Shown here piece after piece: positions 22,406 to 33,867 of a stretch of DNA of 64,000 nt (positions are counted from its first letter, which is position 1; the number at the start of each line of letters is the position of its first letter). Made by a program: the position numbers and the translations under genes. This stretch comes from Eledone cirrhosa (taxonomy: Eukaryota > Mollusca > Cephalopoda > Octopoda > Eledonidae). Location: NCBI GenBank assembly GCA_964016885.1, contig OZ024759.1, forward strand, positions 9,675,831 to 9,739,830. The letters run 5' to 3'. Under the pieces are notes generated by a model. The model had not been told where the DNA came from and made no database searches. It was given only the letters and a program-made list of their open reading frames with translations.

Positions 22406-23035
22406 GACAGCTCGACAATGTTCTTTGGACACTGAGACAGCAATAAGGCATCAAATGTAGAGCCGCAATGGAGGAGGCGATGGCTTGTAGTAAAGAACAC
22501 AGTAGACATTCTGATTGCCTCCATACATCAGAATTGATGCGACAACTGCAGGAGAAAGTGATGGAACACCCAGGCAAGGTAAAGGAACTCCCGAACAAGG
22601 TGAAACATCCTGTTGAACCAGGGAAAATCTGCTTCTTCTCTGATGAAAAGAATTTTTGTCAGGATTAGGTTCACAACACCTAGAACAACAGATGGCTTGC
22701 CTACAATCCATATGACATTGCTCGTGTCATGAAGACCAAGTTTCTCAAAGCTGTAATGGTTTTTAGATGAGTCTCCAGTGAGGGTGACATCATGCTACCT
22801 TACATCTTTGAACAGAGTCTCAGGAGGCTCAATTAGGCTGGCTATGTGGATTTGCTGGCTATCGTGGTTAAGCCTTGGTTGGAGAGGGTGGCTTCTGGAA
22901 GACTGTGTGTGACAGCCAGTTTCAGCTACCCTCCACACCTCTGGGTAGATACAGAAGTCATTGTCTGAGAATATTTACCACTTCACCAGCCCCAACATTT
23001 GGGCCCCCTAACTCCCCTCACTATAATCCTATGGA
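22406..23035 (+). mobile_element. Tc1/mariner-like transposase relic (copy 2)
   Basis: Encodes HSDCLHTSELMRQLQEKVME, NKVKHPVEPG, CFFSDEKNFCQD, then after frameshifts MKTKFLKAVMVF, EGDIMLPYIF, VKPWLERVASG and FGPPNSPHYNPMDYY. The order and the S-D-E-K-N-F and P-P-N-S-P-x-x-N-P motifs (around catalytic acidic residues) fit the Tc1/mariner DDE domain. Several stops, so a pseudogene. Its 5' half is homologous to 13985-14400. Confidence 0.8.
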
Positions 23036-23336
23036 TTATTATATTCACACAAGCACATACATTCACACAAACACACATACATTCACACTAAAAAAACACA
23101 CATACATTCACACATTCACACAAACATACATTTACACAAACACATACACTCACACACAACATTGCAAATGGAAAGCCAGCGGTGGTTTTGCTATAGTTTT
23201 CTCACCCCCCCCTTCCTTCCTTTTACCCACACATACATTCACACAGGCAGCAGATGTAAAGAGAGAGGAGTAGTATGAGGTAGTCAAACTACTCCTCTCT
23301 CTTTACATGTGCCAGAATCGCAGAAATTTATATATA
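23036..23336. mobile_element. Dispersed hairpin element, single-hairpin copy
   Basis: (TACATTCACACA)-rich microsatellite, then ccttccttccttttacccac, then one perfect inverted repeat (21-bp arms, about 13-nt loop) at about 23252-23306, then cagaaatttatatata. The same order of blocks occurs at 29225-30345 and 45149-45257. Confidence 0.8.
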
Positions 23337-24330
23337 GATTTAAAAAAAACAAAACGAAAAAGAATGAAATCCAATAATTGTGTGTATATTCTTTAAAGGT
23401 GTAGAAAAGAAGGGACAAACTGTTCATTTGTAGCTCTTTCTAATATGTCTGCAAGTGAAACACAATCAAAATTGACGTCAAATAACAATATTAAGGTGGG
23501 GGGAGGGGGGCAGTTAAATAAAAAATAAAAAAAATATTTGGTAAGCAGCTGAAAGCAATCAGCAAAATAAAAACAAAAAACATAAATAAAACAAAACAAA
23601 ACAAAACAAAACAAAACAAAACAAAAAATAAAATAAAAATGAAAATAAAAATAAAATAAAATAAAATAAAATAAAATAAAATAAAATAAAAAAAACCATT
23701 ATAAAAATTTGTAAAATCTTTTAAATTTCAAAATTGAAGTCTATCTCTGAACAACTTTCTCTACAGTTCAGAAGTACGTGGAATGTTTTACATATTCAAC
23801 TTTGGACATTGATTTTTTTTTTAAAAGTTCAATTTTCATTGTTTTTTTAAATTTCTATTTTCTTTTTGTTTTTCTTCATATTTTTCTTTGTTTTTCTTCT
23901 TCTTCTCTTCTTCTATGTCTAACCCTTGTTAGGAAGACATTTTTTTAATTTGATGTTAACATTTCTTACAAACATTCCATTCTTTCTCTCTTCCAATCTC
24001 AACATTTCGACATCATACATTGTATGTCATTTCATTTCATTTCTCCTTTTTTTTTTCATTTTTTTTTTTTTGTTATTTCACATGGTTTGCGATGATTAGC
24101 AAAAATAATGCAATTCTTTGAACCAGAAAAAAAAAAATGTTTTTTTTTTTTCACTAAACTGTGAGCTTCTTCTCAGAGGAAAAAGCCGCTCAGAAGAACC
24201 ATGATCACACTTAAAAGAATGGAACCAGTGAAGAAACCTGTCAAGAAAGAAAGAGTGTGCTTTTAATTTGGAGTCCAATAGATATATAGATATATATATA
24301 TGTGTGTGTATAAGTGTATGTGTGTGTATG
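23337..24330. other. AT-rich non-coding sequence
   Basis: Long A- and T-rich tracts, (ACAAA)n at 23590-23620, (ATAAA)n at 23640-23690 and short poly-T runs. No exon-like frame on either strand; short frames are low complexity. Confidence 0.7.
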
Positions 24331-24334
24331 TATG

Positions 24335-24900
24335 TATGTATGTATGTATGGTCGGTCGTTGGCGACTAAACTGGCAACCCCACCAAGGTTTCTTGGTGAG
24401 GAGGGTCACTTTGGACATCCTGCAGGACTAAAAACAAAACCTGTCAAAGGGCAAAGGAGCTCTTAAGAGTCAATGGCCATCCAAAATCACTGGGAGAGAT
24501 GACCCCTTAGCCTTTGTCAAGGCAGAATTCTAGGAGAAGGAAAACTCTGATATAACACCTGCAACCCTGATGGTATCCAATGATGTTGACTTCTTCTTTT
24601 TGGTAAATATCATCTTGGTTAAGAGAGTGGGACTGGCTTTGTGCAGTGCCTTTGCTCACTATAAAAGCTTCACGGCACAGGCATTGCTTTATATCTGGAG
24701 ATCTCTCTGCACTTGTCGTTACATGGTACCATGGGCCCAGCACTATGTGTCAATAATTGTCACAAGTGTAGTGTTTGTACCAGAGTTTTCAAGTCGCTGG
24801 CCGGACTGAAAAGTCACACTCGTTCAGCGCATCGGTAGGGGTTCTCCTACATGGATATAAAGTAGTGGCCGTACTCGAAAACGAGTTGGCAGCCGCCATA
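24335..24900 (+). mobile_element. LINE 3' end with C-terminal C2H2 zinc finger
   Basis: The frame 24746-24838 encodes CVNNCHKCSVCTRVFKSLAG then LKSHTRSAHR and a stop: Cys-x2-Cys-x12-His-x4-His. A short 3' UTR with ctcgaaaacgagttggcagc follows, then AT repeats. A diverged relative lies at 52270-52612 (shared tagcctttgtca, tggtatccaatgatgttgac-like and agagtgggactggct blocks). A terminal C2H2 finger is known at the end of some non-LTR retrotransposon ORFs. Confidence 0.55.
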
Positions 24901-25055
24901 TACATATATATAGTGTGTATATACACACATACATACACATACATGTGATGATTTCCTTCTAATGAAACAGTTCTAGTCCTGTAGAAGCCATTTCTATATT
25001 AAATATTTCTACTCTGCTATGTATTGAGTACCTTACTTACTGTGATTACTCCCGA

Positions 25056-25138
25056 TTGAACCCAGGATACACACACACACACACATATATATATATACAC
25101 ACATACACACACACACACACATATATATATACACACAT

Positions 25139-25173
<35 letters not shown>

Positions 25174-25272
25174 AATATGTGTATATACGTATGTATGTAT
25201 GTATGTATGTACATATATATATGTATGTGTATATATATATATATGTATGTATATATATTTGTATATGTGTAT
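25056..25272. repeat. (CA)n/(TA)n/(ATGT)n microsatellite
   Basis: Alternating CA, TA and GTAT runs. Serves as the flank of an RTE copy. Confidence 0.9.
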
Positions 25273-26272
25273 ATCATCATCATCATCATCCTCATCATCA
25301 TACGTCCGCTCTTCTCTGCTTGCACAGCATCTCTCCACTCGTCACGGTCCCTCGTCATCTCCACCGTGAGCTTCAATGATCTGAGGTCTGTTCTCACCAC
25401 CTCCGCCCATGTTTTTCGTGGTCTACCTCTACCACGTCTTCCTTCAACTGGCAATTCCTGGCACTTCTTCACCCATCGGTCATCCTCCATGCGCATCACA
25501 TGTCCATACCACCTCAGTCTCCTCTCCCGTACACTACATTCTATCCCTCTCAGACACAGTTTCTCTCTCAACACATCACATGTCCATACCACCGCAGTCT
25601 CCTCTCCCGTACACTACATTCTATCCCTCTCAGACACAGTTTCTCTCTCAACACATCACATGTCCATACCACCTCTGTCACCTCTCTCGCACACTACATT
25701 CTATCCCTCTCAGACACAGTTTCTCTCTCAACACATCACATGTCCATACCACCGCAGTCTCCTCTCCCGTACACTACATTCTATCCCTCTCAGACACAGT
25801 TTCTCTCTCAACACATCACATGTCCATACCACCTCTGTCACCTCTCTCGCACACTACATTCTATCCCTCTCAGACACAGTTTCTCTCTCAACACATCACA
25901 TGTCCATACCACCGCAGTCTCCTCTCCCGTACACTACATTCTATCCCTCTCAGACACAGTTTCTCTCTCAACACATTTATGCTGGGTCGTTCACGCACAT
26001 TTATACTGCACATCCAATGGAGCATGCTTGCCTCATTTCTCTCCAGCCGTCGCATATCCTCTGCAGTTGCTGCCCATGTCTCACTACCATGCAGCATCGC
26101 ACTCCTCACACAGGCATCATACAACCGGCCTTTCGTAAGCAGGGAGAAACCCTTCTTTGTCAACAGAGGAAGCAGCTCCCTAAACTTCTTCCAACCCGTC
26201 CTTATTCTAGATACTATGGCCTCGGAACACCCTCCTCCCATGCTAATCTGATCTCCTAGGTACCGGAAGCTA
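25273..26272 (-). mobile_element. RTE-type LINE (family B), 5'-truncated, with internal 80-bp expansion
   Basis: The (CATCAT)n tail at the left. The antisense frame encodes DEWRDAV, GRGRPRKTWAEVV, ECSVRERRLRWYGHVMRMED, then RRLERNEASMLHW, LLTKGRLYDACVRSAMLHG, and ends at the RYLGDQISMGGGCSEA block near 26272, where it is truncated. The RLRWYGHV-coding part is repeated six times. Confidence 0.92.
25494..25973 (-). repeat. 80-bp tandem repeat inside a LINE, 6 units
   Basis: Each unit spans the codons of LREKLCLRGIECSVRERRL plus RWYGHVM. 80 is not a multiple of 3, so the frame changes with each unit. Unit types follow A-B-C-B-C-B (acctcagtctcc; accgcagtctcc; acctctgtcacc), i.e. a 160-bp B-C higher-order step. 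The related copy at 46205-46365 has two units. Confidence 0.95.
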
Positions 26273-26358
26273 TCTATATATATTTGTATATATGTATATG
26301 TGTATATATATATATATTTGTATATATGTATATGTATATATGTGTATGTGTATATATG

Positions 26359-26467
26359 TACAGTCCTATACGAGCGAGATTCGGTCACCCAATCAATCTT
26401 GCCTCAAGTGGGACAATTCCCGTCTAACCCATGCTAGCGTGGAAGATAGACTTTAAATGATGATGAT
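26359..26467 (+). mobile_element. RTE-type LINE 3' end fragment
   Basis: Contains cagtcctatacgagcgagat, cttgcctcaagtgggac, atgctagcgtggaagataga and (TGA)n. Confidence 0.85.
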
Positions 26468-26489
26468 TATATATATATATATGTGTATC

Positions 26490-26880
26490 CACCTCAGCAT
26501 TCTCGTGTAGCACCCATCCACCATCTGGATGGCTGCTACCCAAGAATGCTGAGGATGGCTCTGAACATTAATCAGTATACACTGAGGATGAAGAACTCAG
26601 AGCTGTACGGGAGCGTCCCAAAAGTCAGCTCAAAAGTGACACAGAGGAGACTGAGGTTGGCTGGACATGCTCACCGACATCCAGAGTTGACATTGCACTC
26701 AGTGCTCCTGTGGGAGCATCTGCATGGACACACTGGAAGAGGGAGACCGAGGTCTTGATTGATGCCCTAAGGACAGACACTGGTCTCTTAGAGACGCAGG
26801 ACATGGCAGTGATAATGAGGGACAGAGACCACTGGAGAGAACTCGTCCATGGATCTCGGGATTTTTACCCGCCCTAGATA
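26490..26880 (+). mobile_element. LINE C-terminal coding fragment (third LINE lineage)
   Basis: Encodes PRMLRMALNINQYTLRMKN, ELYGSVPKVSSKVTQRRL, RLAGHAHRHPELTLHSVLLW and HGHTGRGRPRS, then after a stop or frameshift DALRTDTGLLETQDMA and RDRDHWRELVHGSRDF. This is the usual C-terminal pattern of another non-LTR retrotransposon ORF2 (R-x-L-R-x-A-G-H...GRP...D-x-W-R). Confidence 0.75.
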
Positions 26881-26892
26881 TATATATATGTA

Positions 26893-27412
26893 TCATTATC
26901 AGCACCATTTTACCTCCATTTTGCCTCGCTAGCATGGGTTAGACGGGTTGCCCTGTTGTGAGCAATGCCAGGTCTGGTGACCATGTCTTGTTCATACAGA
27001 ACTGATTTGGGCTTGGTTTCTGCAGCTGGATGCCCTTCCTAACACCAATCTCATTTACAGTCAGTACTGGGTGTTTTTTGTCATGACACCTACAAGTGGG
27101 TTGGTTAGGTGGGGTCATACTGTCTCTATGTGCTTCAACTTCAGCTTGTGCCCACGGGAAGTCGGATCTTCTGTATTACTGCATAACACCAGAGATCTTG
27201 GTCCTGTGTCGTTGCCTTTGAGAGGTGCAATTGGGCAAGGTCAGCTTTTATCACCTCATTCCAAGTCTTCCTGTGTCTCTTCACTCCAAGGCTTCCATCG
27301 ACTTTTTTATGCAGCCGTCATCATTCATAAGCATCACATGTCTATACCAACGTAATCTCCTCTCCTATACACAGCATTTGAGTCCTCTTATGCCTAGTCT
27401 CTCTCTTAGTTC
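26893..27412 (-). mobile_element. RTE-type LINE (family C), 5'-truncated
   Basis: The left end is (TCA)-rich, then tgctagcatgggttagac and gcccttcctaacaccaatct (3' UTR). Antisense coding remnants follow to 27412 (cagccgtcatcattcataag; ctatacc-aacgtaatctcc). Relative of 61010-62611. Confidence 0.85.
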
Positions 27413-27425
27413 GCATGTGTGTGTA

Positions 27426-27458
<33 letters not shown>

Positions 27459-27507
27459 ATTTTGACATAGCCAAAGAACATACCTTAACAGTTGAAGTTT
27501 TCCTTGG

Positions 27508-27548
<41 letters not shown>

Positions 27549-27859
27549 TTATATATATATAATTTGTAAATAGTATTTATTTATTCAATTCAAACGTCTG
27601 TATAGAGCTAGTAAGCCATGGCAGACTAGGGGAAGTATTGAGCACTTCTTACAGTTGGTAATCAAAAGAGTTAGTCAGACAAGTAATAAAAAAAAAAATA
27701 AAAAAAAATCATTAAAAACTAAAATAAAAATAAAAGAAAGAAAAGAACAAAAAATAAAATAACAAAAATAAAATTTCCAATATTGAAGGAGGCCAATGGG
27801 GGAAGATTCTGTCTTAAAAGACGAGAAAGAAAATAGGAAAGAAGGGAAGCTGTAAAACA

Positions 27860-28700
27860 GAAGTTTCTCTTGTTGAATCTTTTCCTAGCTTCCATGTACT
27901 CAAAGATTTGGTTTATATTTGGTTGACCTGTATTCAAATATTGAACTTCCAATCTTGGTAGTTTTTTAAAGATTGGTTTCAACATGGCCTCTCTCTTAGA
28001 CTGATAGTTTCTACATTGGAATAGTGTCAAAGAGTTTCTGGAGAATCACCACAAGAACATAAAGGTGAATCCCTACAACATGTACTTGATAGAATGATAG
28101 AATGTAGTTCAAAGGTTTATGTCCAGTTAGAAGCCAGCATAGTCTGTTTTTATTTGCATTACTCAATGATTGATAAGTTTTGAATGTTGTCAAATCTGGT
28201 TGAGAAAGTCGGGGATTGAAATTTGTGAGCTTATCTCTGGATTCTCCCCAAAATGTTTCCCACCTTTGACTAATATATTTGCTAAATGATTTTACCTGCG
28301 AAAGATTTGGGATATAGTCGATATCTATTATTTCCTTCTGTGCTCCCTCTTTTGCTAATTCGCCTGCTTTCCTATTTCCTCTAATATGTGTATGGCCCGC
28401 TGTCCAGATCACTGTTATTTCTTTATTGTTTTCTGAGAGGTAGTTATCTATTTTTAGTAGAGAGTTCTCAATATCTCTAACCAAAACCCTTTTTTCTTGA
28501 CTGAAACAGTTCTAGGTTCGATAGACTATCAGTAGACAGAAAGCCATTTTCTAGGGAAATTCCTCAGCTGAATCTATGGATAATATAATTCCCCACCATT
28601 CTGTATCAAATATGGTGTAATCCCAATGTAATCTGGAGTTTATATCTTTAAAATTATTTTTGAAAGACCAAGTAGCTCCACAACCCACTCCCTTGTCTGA
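27860..28700 (-). mobile_element. LINE fragment with RNase H domain
   Basis: The antisense frame 28484-28011 encodes VIWTAGHTHIRGNRKAGELA then KEGAQKEI, the C-terminal half of an RNase HI fold (the H-x2-I-x-G-N-x2-A motif). QRWETFWGES and NKNRLCWLLTGHKPLN follow, typical downstream of RNase H in I/Jockey-like LINEs. The frame continues, shifted, as EAMLKPIFKKLPRLEV to about 27870. Upstream remnants of the RNase H N-terminus lie up to 28700, broken by stops. Confidence 0.75.
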
Positions 28701-28805
28701 ATGTGTGTCACATCTGTGTAGGAAACCCAGTTAAAAGAATTTCACTGTGTGATAGTTATGGAGTTATTTTGCTGCTTCTTTTGTGTTTTTAATCATTATT
28801 TTAAA

Positions 28806-28997
28806 TGTGGATTGGCAGTATTGGTAGAGGGTCGGACGCCATGCTTTGACTTTGACGCATAGAGTTACGGCCCTTGCTATTCTGAGTTCAAATCCCGCCG
28901 AGGTTAACTTTGCCTTTCATCCTTACGGGGTCGATAAAATAAAGTACCAGTAATACACTGGGTAATTGCTGGCCTTGTGCCTAATGTAGAAACAATT
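28806..28997 (+). mobile_element. tRNA-derived SINE, family 1, full length
   Basis: The head gtggattggcagtattggta is followed by ttcaaatcccgccgaggtta, ttcatccttacggggtcgat, aagtaccagtaatacactgg and the tail ggccttgtgcctaatgtaga. Confidence 0.92.
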
Positions 28998-29133
28998 ATA
29001 TAAAATAATTTTAATAGTTCTACCCGTGGAGCTAAGCCAAGTATCAGCCTGTTTTCTTTTGCATTTAAACTGAACAGTTAGCAATTTACGTTTCCTGTAC
29101 TATATAAATACTAGAATTTTTATCAACATGCTG

Positions 29134-29165
<32 letters not shown>

Positions 29166-29224
29166 ATACATTTATATGTATGAGTATATAAATATAAACA
29201 TGCAAATACAGACACACTTACAAA

Positions 29225-30345
29225 AATACATACATTTTTCACCACTTCCTTCCTTCCTTTTACACACACATACATTCACACAAACACACACATACATTCA
29301 CGCAAACACACATGCATTCACGCAAACACATGCATTCACGCAAACACACATACATTCACGCAAATACATATACATTCACACAAACACACAAACACACACA
29401 TACATTCACACACATTTACACACACACACACATTTACACAAGCACACACACATTCACATAAACACACACACACAAACATACATACACATTTACACAAACA
29501 CACACACACACATTCACACAAACACACAAACATACACTCACACAGTGTAGTTTTATCACCATCCCCTTCCCTCCTTATACACACACATACATTCACACAG
29601 GCAGCAGATGTAAAGAGAGAGGAGTAGTATGAGGTAGTCAAACTACTCCTCTCTCTTTACATGTTGTATACAGGCAACAGATGTAAAGAGAGAGAAGTAG
29701 TATGAGGTAGTGAAACTACTCCTCTCTCTTTACATGTTGTACACAGGCAACAGATGTAAAGAGAGAGGAATAGTATGAGGTAGTGAAACTACTCCTCTCT
29801 CTTTACATGTTGTACACAGGCAACAGATGTAAAGAGAGAGGAATAGTATGAGGTAGTGAAACTACTCCTCTCTCTTTACATGTTGTACACAGGCAGCAGA
29901 TATAAAGAGAGAGGAGTAGTATGAGGTAGTGAAACTACTCCTCTCTCTTTACATGTTGTACACAGGCAACAGATGTAAAGAGAGAGGAGTAGTATGAAGT
30001 AGTGAAACTACTCCTCTCTCTTTACATGTTGTACACAGGCAGCAGATGTAAAGAGAGAGGAGTAGTATGAGATAGTGAAACTACTCCCCTCTCTTTACAT
30101 GTTGTACACAGGCAACAGATGTAAAGAGAGAGGAGTAGTATGAGGTAGTGAAACTACTCCTCTCTCTTTACATGTTGTACACAGGCAGCAGATGTAAAGA
30201 GAGAGGAGTAGTATGAGGTAGTCAAACTACTCCCCTCTCTTTACATGTTGTACACAGACAGCAGATGTAAAGAGAGAGGAGTAGTATGAGGTAGTGAAAC
30301 TACTCCCCTCTCTTTACATGTGACAGAATCACAGAAATTTATATA
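29225..30345. mobile_element. Dispersed hairpin element, amplified copy
   Basis: Same order as at 23036-23336: (ACATTCACRCAAACAC)n microsatellite at 29265-29545, ccttccctccttatacacac, the hairpin segment (here in about ten tandem units), then tgacagaatcacagaaattt and atatata. Confidence 0.85.
29598..30322. repeat. Tandem array of perfect hairpins, about 10 units of 73 bp
   Basis: Each unit has 21-bp inverted arms (in the first unit 29608-29628 and 29642-29662) around a 13-nt loop containing atgaggtagt. The linkers are tgttgtacacaggcaacag. Arms remain complementary in nearly all units; a few have ccctctc in one arm only. Confidence 0.95.
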
Positions 30346-30367
30346 TAAATGAGTTGATAACAATGGG

Positions 30368-30467
30368 GAGCGAGACATGGTCACCTGACCAATCTTGCTT
30401 CAAGTGGGACAACTCCCGTCTAAACCCATGCTAGCGTGGAAGATAGACATTAAACGATGATGATGAT
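30368..30467 (+). mobile_element. RTE-type LINE 3' end fragment
   Basis: Contains gcgagacatggtcacctgac, atgctagcgtggaagataga and (TGA)n. It directly follows the hairpin element. 30468-30624 has no recognised feature. Confidence 0.8.
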
Positions 30468-30624
30468 GTCAAGCTATATCAGCCATTGTCTGTCCTTTGG
30501 ACAGCTTTGGTGTTATGGAGAAGGGATGATGACATGCATGGGTGACTGTTGGTCTTCTTTAAAAACACCTTGCCTGGACTAGTGCCTTGTGGAGGGGAAC
30601 TTTCCAGGTGTGGTTAGAATGGTC

Positions 30625-33600
30625 TGGACATGACTGAGAGGTATATGTGTGGTGTGGTGTGGTGTGGTGGGTTTTAAGGTGAAAAACCAGGGTCTAGACA
30701 TGACTGAGAGGTGTATGTGTGGTGTGGTGTGGTGTGGTGGGTTTTAAGGTGTAAAACCAGGGTCTAGACATGTCCAAGAGGTGTATGTGTGTTGTGGTGG
30801 GTTTTCAGGTGTAAAACCAGGGTCTAGACAGGTCCAAGAGGTGTATGTGTGGTGTGGTGGGTTTTCAGGTGTAAAACCAGGGTCTAGACATGTCCAAGAG
30901 GTGTATGTGTGATGTGGTGGGTTTTCAGGTGTAAAACCAGGGTCTAGACATGTCCAAGAGGTGTATGTGTGGTGTGGTGGGTTTTAAGGTGTAAAACCAG
31001 GGTCTAGACATGTCCAAGAGGTGTATGTGTGGTGTGGTTGGTTTTAAGGTGTAAAACCAGGGTCTAGACATGTCCAAGAGGTGTATGTGTGTTGTGGTGG
31101 GTTTTCAGGTGTAAAACCAGGGTCTAGACATGTCCAAGAGGTGTATGTGTGGTGCGGTGGGTTTTAAGGTGTAAAACCAGGGTCTAGACATGTCCAAGAG
31201 GTGTATGTGTGATGTGGTGGGTTTACAGGTGTAAAACCAGGGTCTAGACATGTCCAAGAGGTGTATGGGTGGTGTGGTGGGTTTTAAGGTGTAAAACCAG
31301 GGTCTAGACATGTCCAAGAGGTGTATGTGTGATGTGGTGGGTTTACAGGTGTAAAACCAGGGTCTAGACATGTCCAAGAGGTGTATGGGTGGTGTGGTGG
31401 GTTTTAAGGTGTAAAACCAGGGTCTAGACATGTCCAAGAGGTGTATGTGTGATGTGGTGGGTTTACAGGTGTAAAACCAGGGTCTAGACATGTCCAAGAG
31501 GTGTATGTGTGGTGTGGTGGGTTTTAAGGTGTAAAACCAGGGTCTAGACATGTCCAAGAGGTGTATGGGTGGTGTGGTGGGTTTTAAGGTGTAAAACCAG
31601 GGTCTAGACATGTCCAAGAGGTGTATGTGTGGTGTGGGGGGTTTTAAGGTGTAAAACCAGGGTCTAGACATGTCCAAGAGGTGTATGTGTGGTGCGGTGG
31701 GTTTTAAGGTGTAAAACCAGGGTCTAGACATGTCCAAGAGGTGTATGTGTGATGTGGTGGGTTTACAGGTGTAAAACCAGGGTCTAGACATGTCCAAGAG
31801 GTGTATGGGTGGTGTGGTGGGTTTTAAGGTGTAAAACCAGGGTCTAGACATGTCCAAGAGGTGTATGTGTGATGTGGTGGGTTTACAGGTGTAAAACCAG
31901 GGTCTAGACATGTCCAAGAGGTGTATGGGTGGTGTGGTGGGTTTTAAGGTGTAAAACCAGGGTCTAGACATGTCCAAGAGGTGTATGTGTGATGTGGTGG
32001 GTTTACAGGTGTAAAACCAGGGTCTAGACATGTCCAAGAGGTGTATGTGTGGTGTGGTGGGTTTTAAGGTGTAAAACCAGGGTCTAGACATGTCCAAGAG
32101 GTGTATGGGTGGTGTGGTGGGTTTTAAGGTGTAAAACCAGGGTCTAGACATGTCCAAGAGGTGTATGTGTGGTGTGGGGGGTTTTAAGGTGTAAAACCAG
32201 GGTCTAGACATGTCCAAGAGGTGTATGTGTGGTGTGGTGGGTTTTAAGGTGTAAAACCAGGGTCTAGTCATGTCCAAGAGGTGTATGTGTGGTGTGGTGG
32301 GTTTTAAGGTGTAAAACCAGGGTCTAGACATGTCCAAGAGGTGTATGTGTGGTGTGGTGGGTTTTAAGGTGTAAAAACAGGGTCTAGACATGTCCAGGAG
32401 GTGTATGTGTGGTGTGGTGGGTTTTAAGGTGTAAAACCAGGGTCTAGACATGTCCAAGAGGTGTATGTGTGGTGTGGTGGGTTTTCAGGTGTAAAACCAG
32501 GGTCTAGTCATGTCCAAGAGGTGTATGTGTGGTGTGGTGGGTTTTCAGGTGTAAAACCAGGGTCTAGACATGTCCAAGAGGTGTATGTGTGGTGGGTTTT
32601 CAGGTGTAAAACCAGGGTCTAGACATGTCCAAGAGGTGTATGTGTGGTGTGGTGGGTTTTCAGGTGTAAAACCAGGGTCTAGACATGTCCAAGAGGTGTA
32701 TGTGTGGTGTGGTGGGTTTTAAGGTGTAAAACCAGGGTCTAGACATGTCCAAGAGGTGTATGTGTGGTGCAGTGGGTTTTAAGGTGTAAAACCAGGGTCT
32801 AGACATGTCCAAGAGGTGTATGTGTGGTGTGGTGGGTTTTCAGGTGTAAAACCAGGGTCTAGACATGTCCAAGAGGTGTATGTGTGGTGTGGTGGGTTTT
32901 AAGGTGTAAAACCAGGGTCTAGACATGTCCAAGAGGTGTATGTGTGGTGTGGTGGGTTTTAAGGTGTAAAACCAGGGTCTAGACATGTCCAAGAGGTGTA
33001 TGGGTGGTGTGGTGGGTTTTAAGGTGTAAAACCAGGGTCTAGACATGTCCAAGAGGTGTATGGGTGGTGTGGTGGGTTTTCAGGTGTAAAACCAGGGTCT
33101 AGACATGTCCAAGAGGTGTATGTGTGATGTGGTGGGTTTTAAGGTGTAAAACCAGGGTCTAGACATGTCCAAGAGGTGTATGTGTGATGTGGTGGGTTTT
33201 AAGGTGTAAAACCAGGGTCTAGACATGTCCAAGAGGTGTATGTGTGGTGTGGTGGGTTTTAAGGTGTAAAACCAGGGTCTAGACATGTCCAAGAGGTGTA
33301 TGTGTGGTGTGGTGGGTTTTAAGGTGTAAAACCAGGGTCTAGACATGTCCAAGAGGTGTATGTGTGGTGTGGTGGGTTTTAAGGTGTAAAACCAGGGTCT
33401 AGACATGTCCAAGAGGTGTATGTGTGATGTGGTGGGTTTTAAGGTGTAAAACCAGGGTCTAGACATGTCCAAGAGGTGTATGTGTGGTGGGTTTTAAGGT
33501 GTAAAACCAGGGTCTAGACATGTCCAAGAGGTGTATGTGTGGTGTGGTGGGTTTTAAGGTGTAAAACCAGGGTCTAGACATGTCCAAGAGGTGTATGGGT

Positions 33601-33790
33601 GGTGTGGTGGGTTTTCAGGTGTAAAACCAGGGTCTAGACATGTCCAAGAGGTGTATGGGTGGTGTGGTGGGTTTTAAGGTGTAAAACCAGGGTCTAGACA
33701 TGTCCAAGAGGTGTATGGGTGGTGTGGTGGGTTTTAAGGTGTAAAACCAGGGTCTAGACATGTCCAAGAGGTGTATGGGTGGTGGGGTGG
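30625..33790. repeat. 60-bp minisatellite, about 52 units, with an exact 540-bp higher-order duplication
   Basis: The unit is gtgtatgtgtggtgtggtgg, gttttaaggtgtaaaaccag and ggtctagacatgtccaagag. Nine consecutive units with a distinct variant order (31141-31680) recur without any difference I can see at 31681-32220. The minus strand is open for 450 codons (20-aa periodic MSRPWFYTLKPTTPHIHLLD), a consequence of the unit length; no start context, domain or splice signal supports translation. Confidence 0.97.
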
Positions 33791-33867
33791 GGGAAGTCTC
33801 GTATCTTTCTGGGACTGAGCAACAATCTCAACACCATTATGAAGGGAAGAATTTTTACAACTGATCC

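Noticed and set aside
29598..30322. let-7-like sequence (tgaggtagt) in the hairpin loops
   Set aside because: Only nine bases match, the match lies in the loop rather than in a stem arm, and the rest of the miRNA is absent; chance similarity.
31105..32457. 450-codon minus-strand frame with 20-aa repeats
   Set aside because: A consequence of a 60-bp unit (multiple of 3); no splice signals, and stops or phase changes occur where units are shortened.
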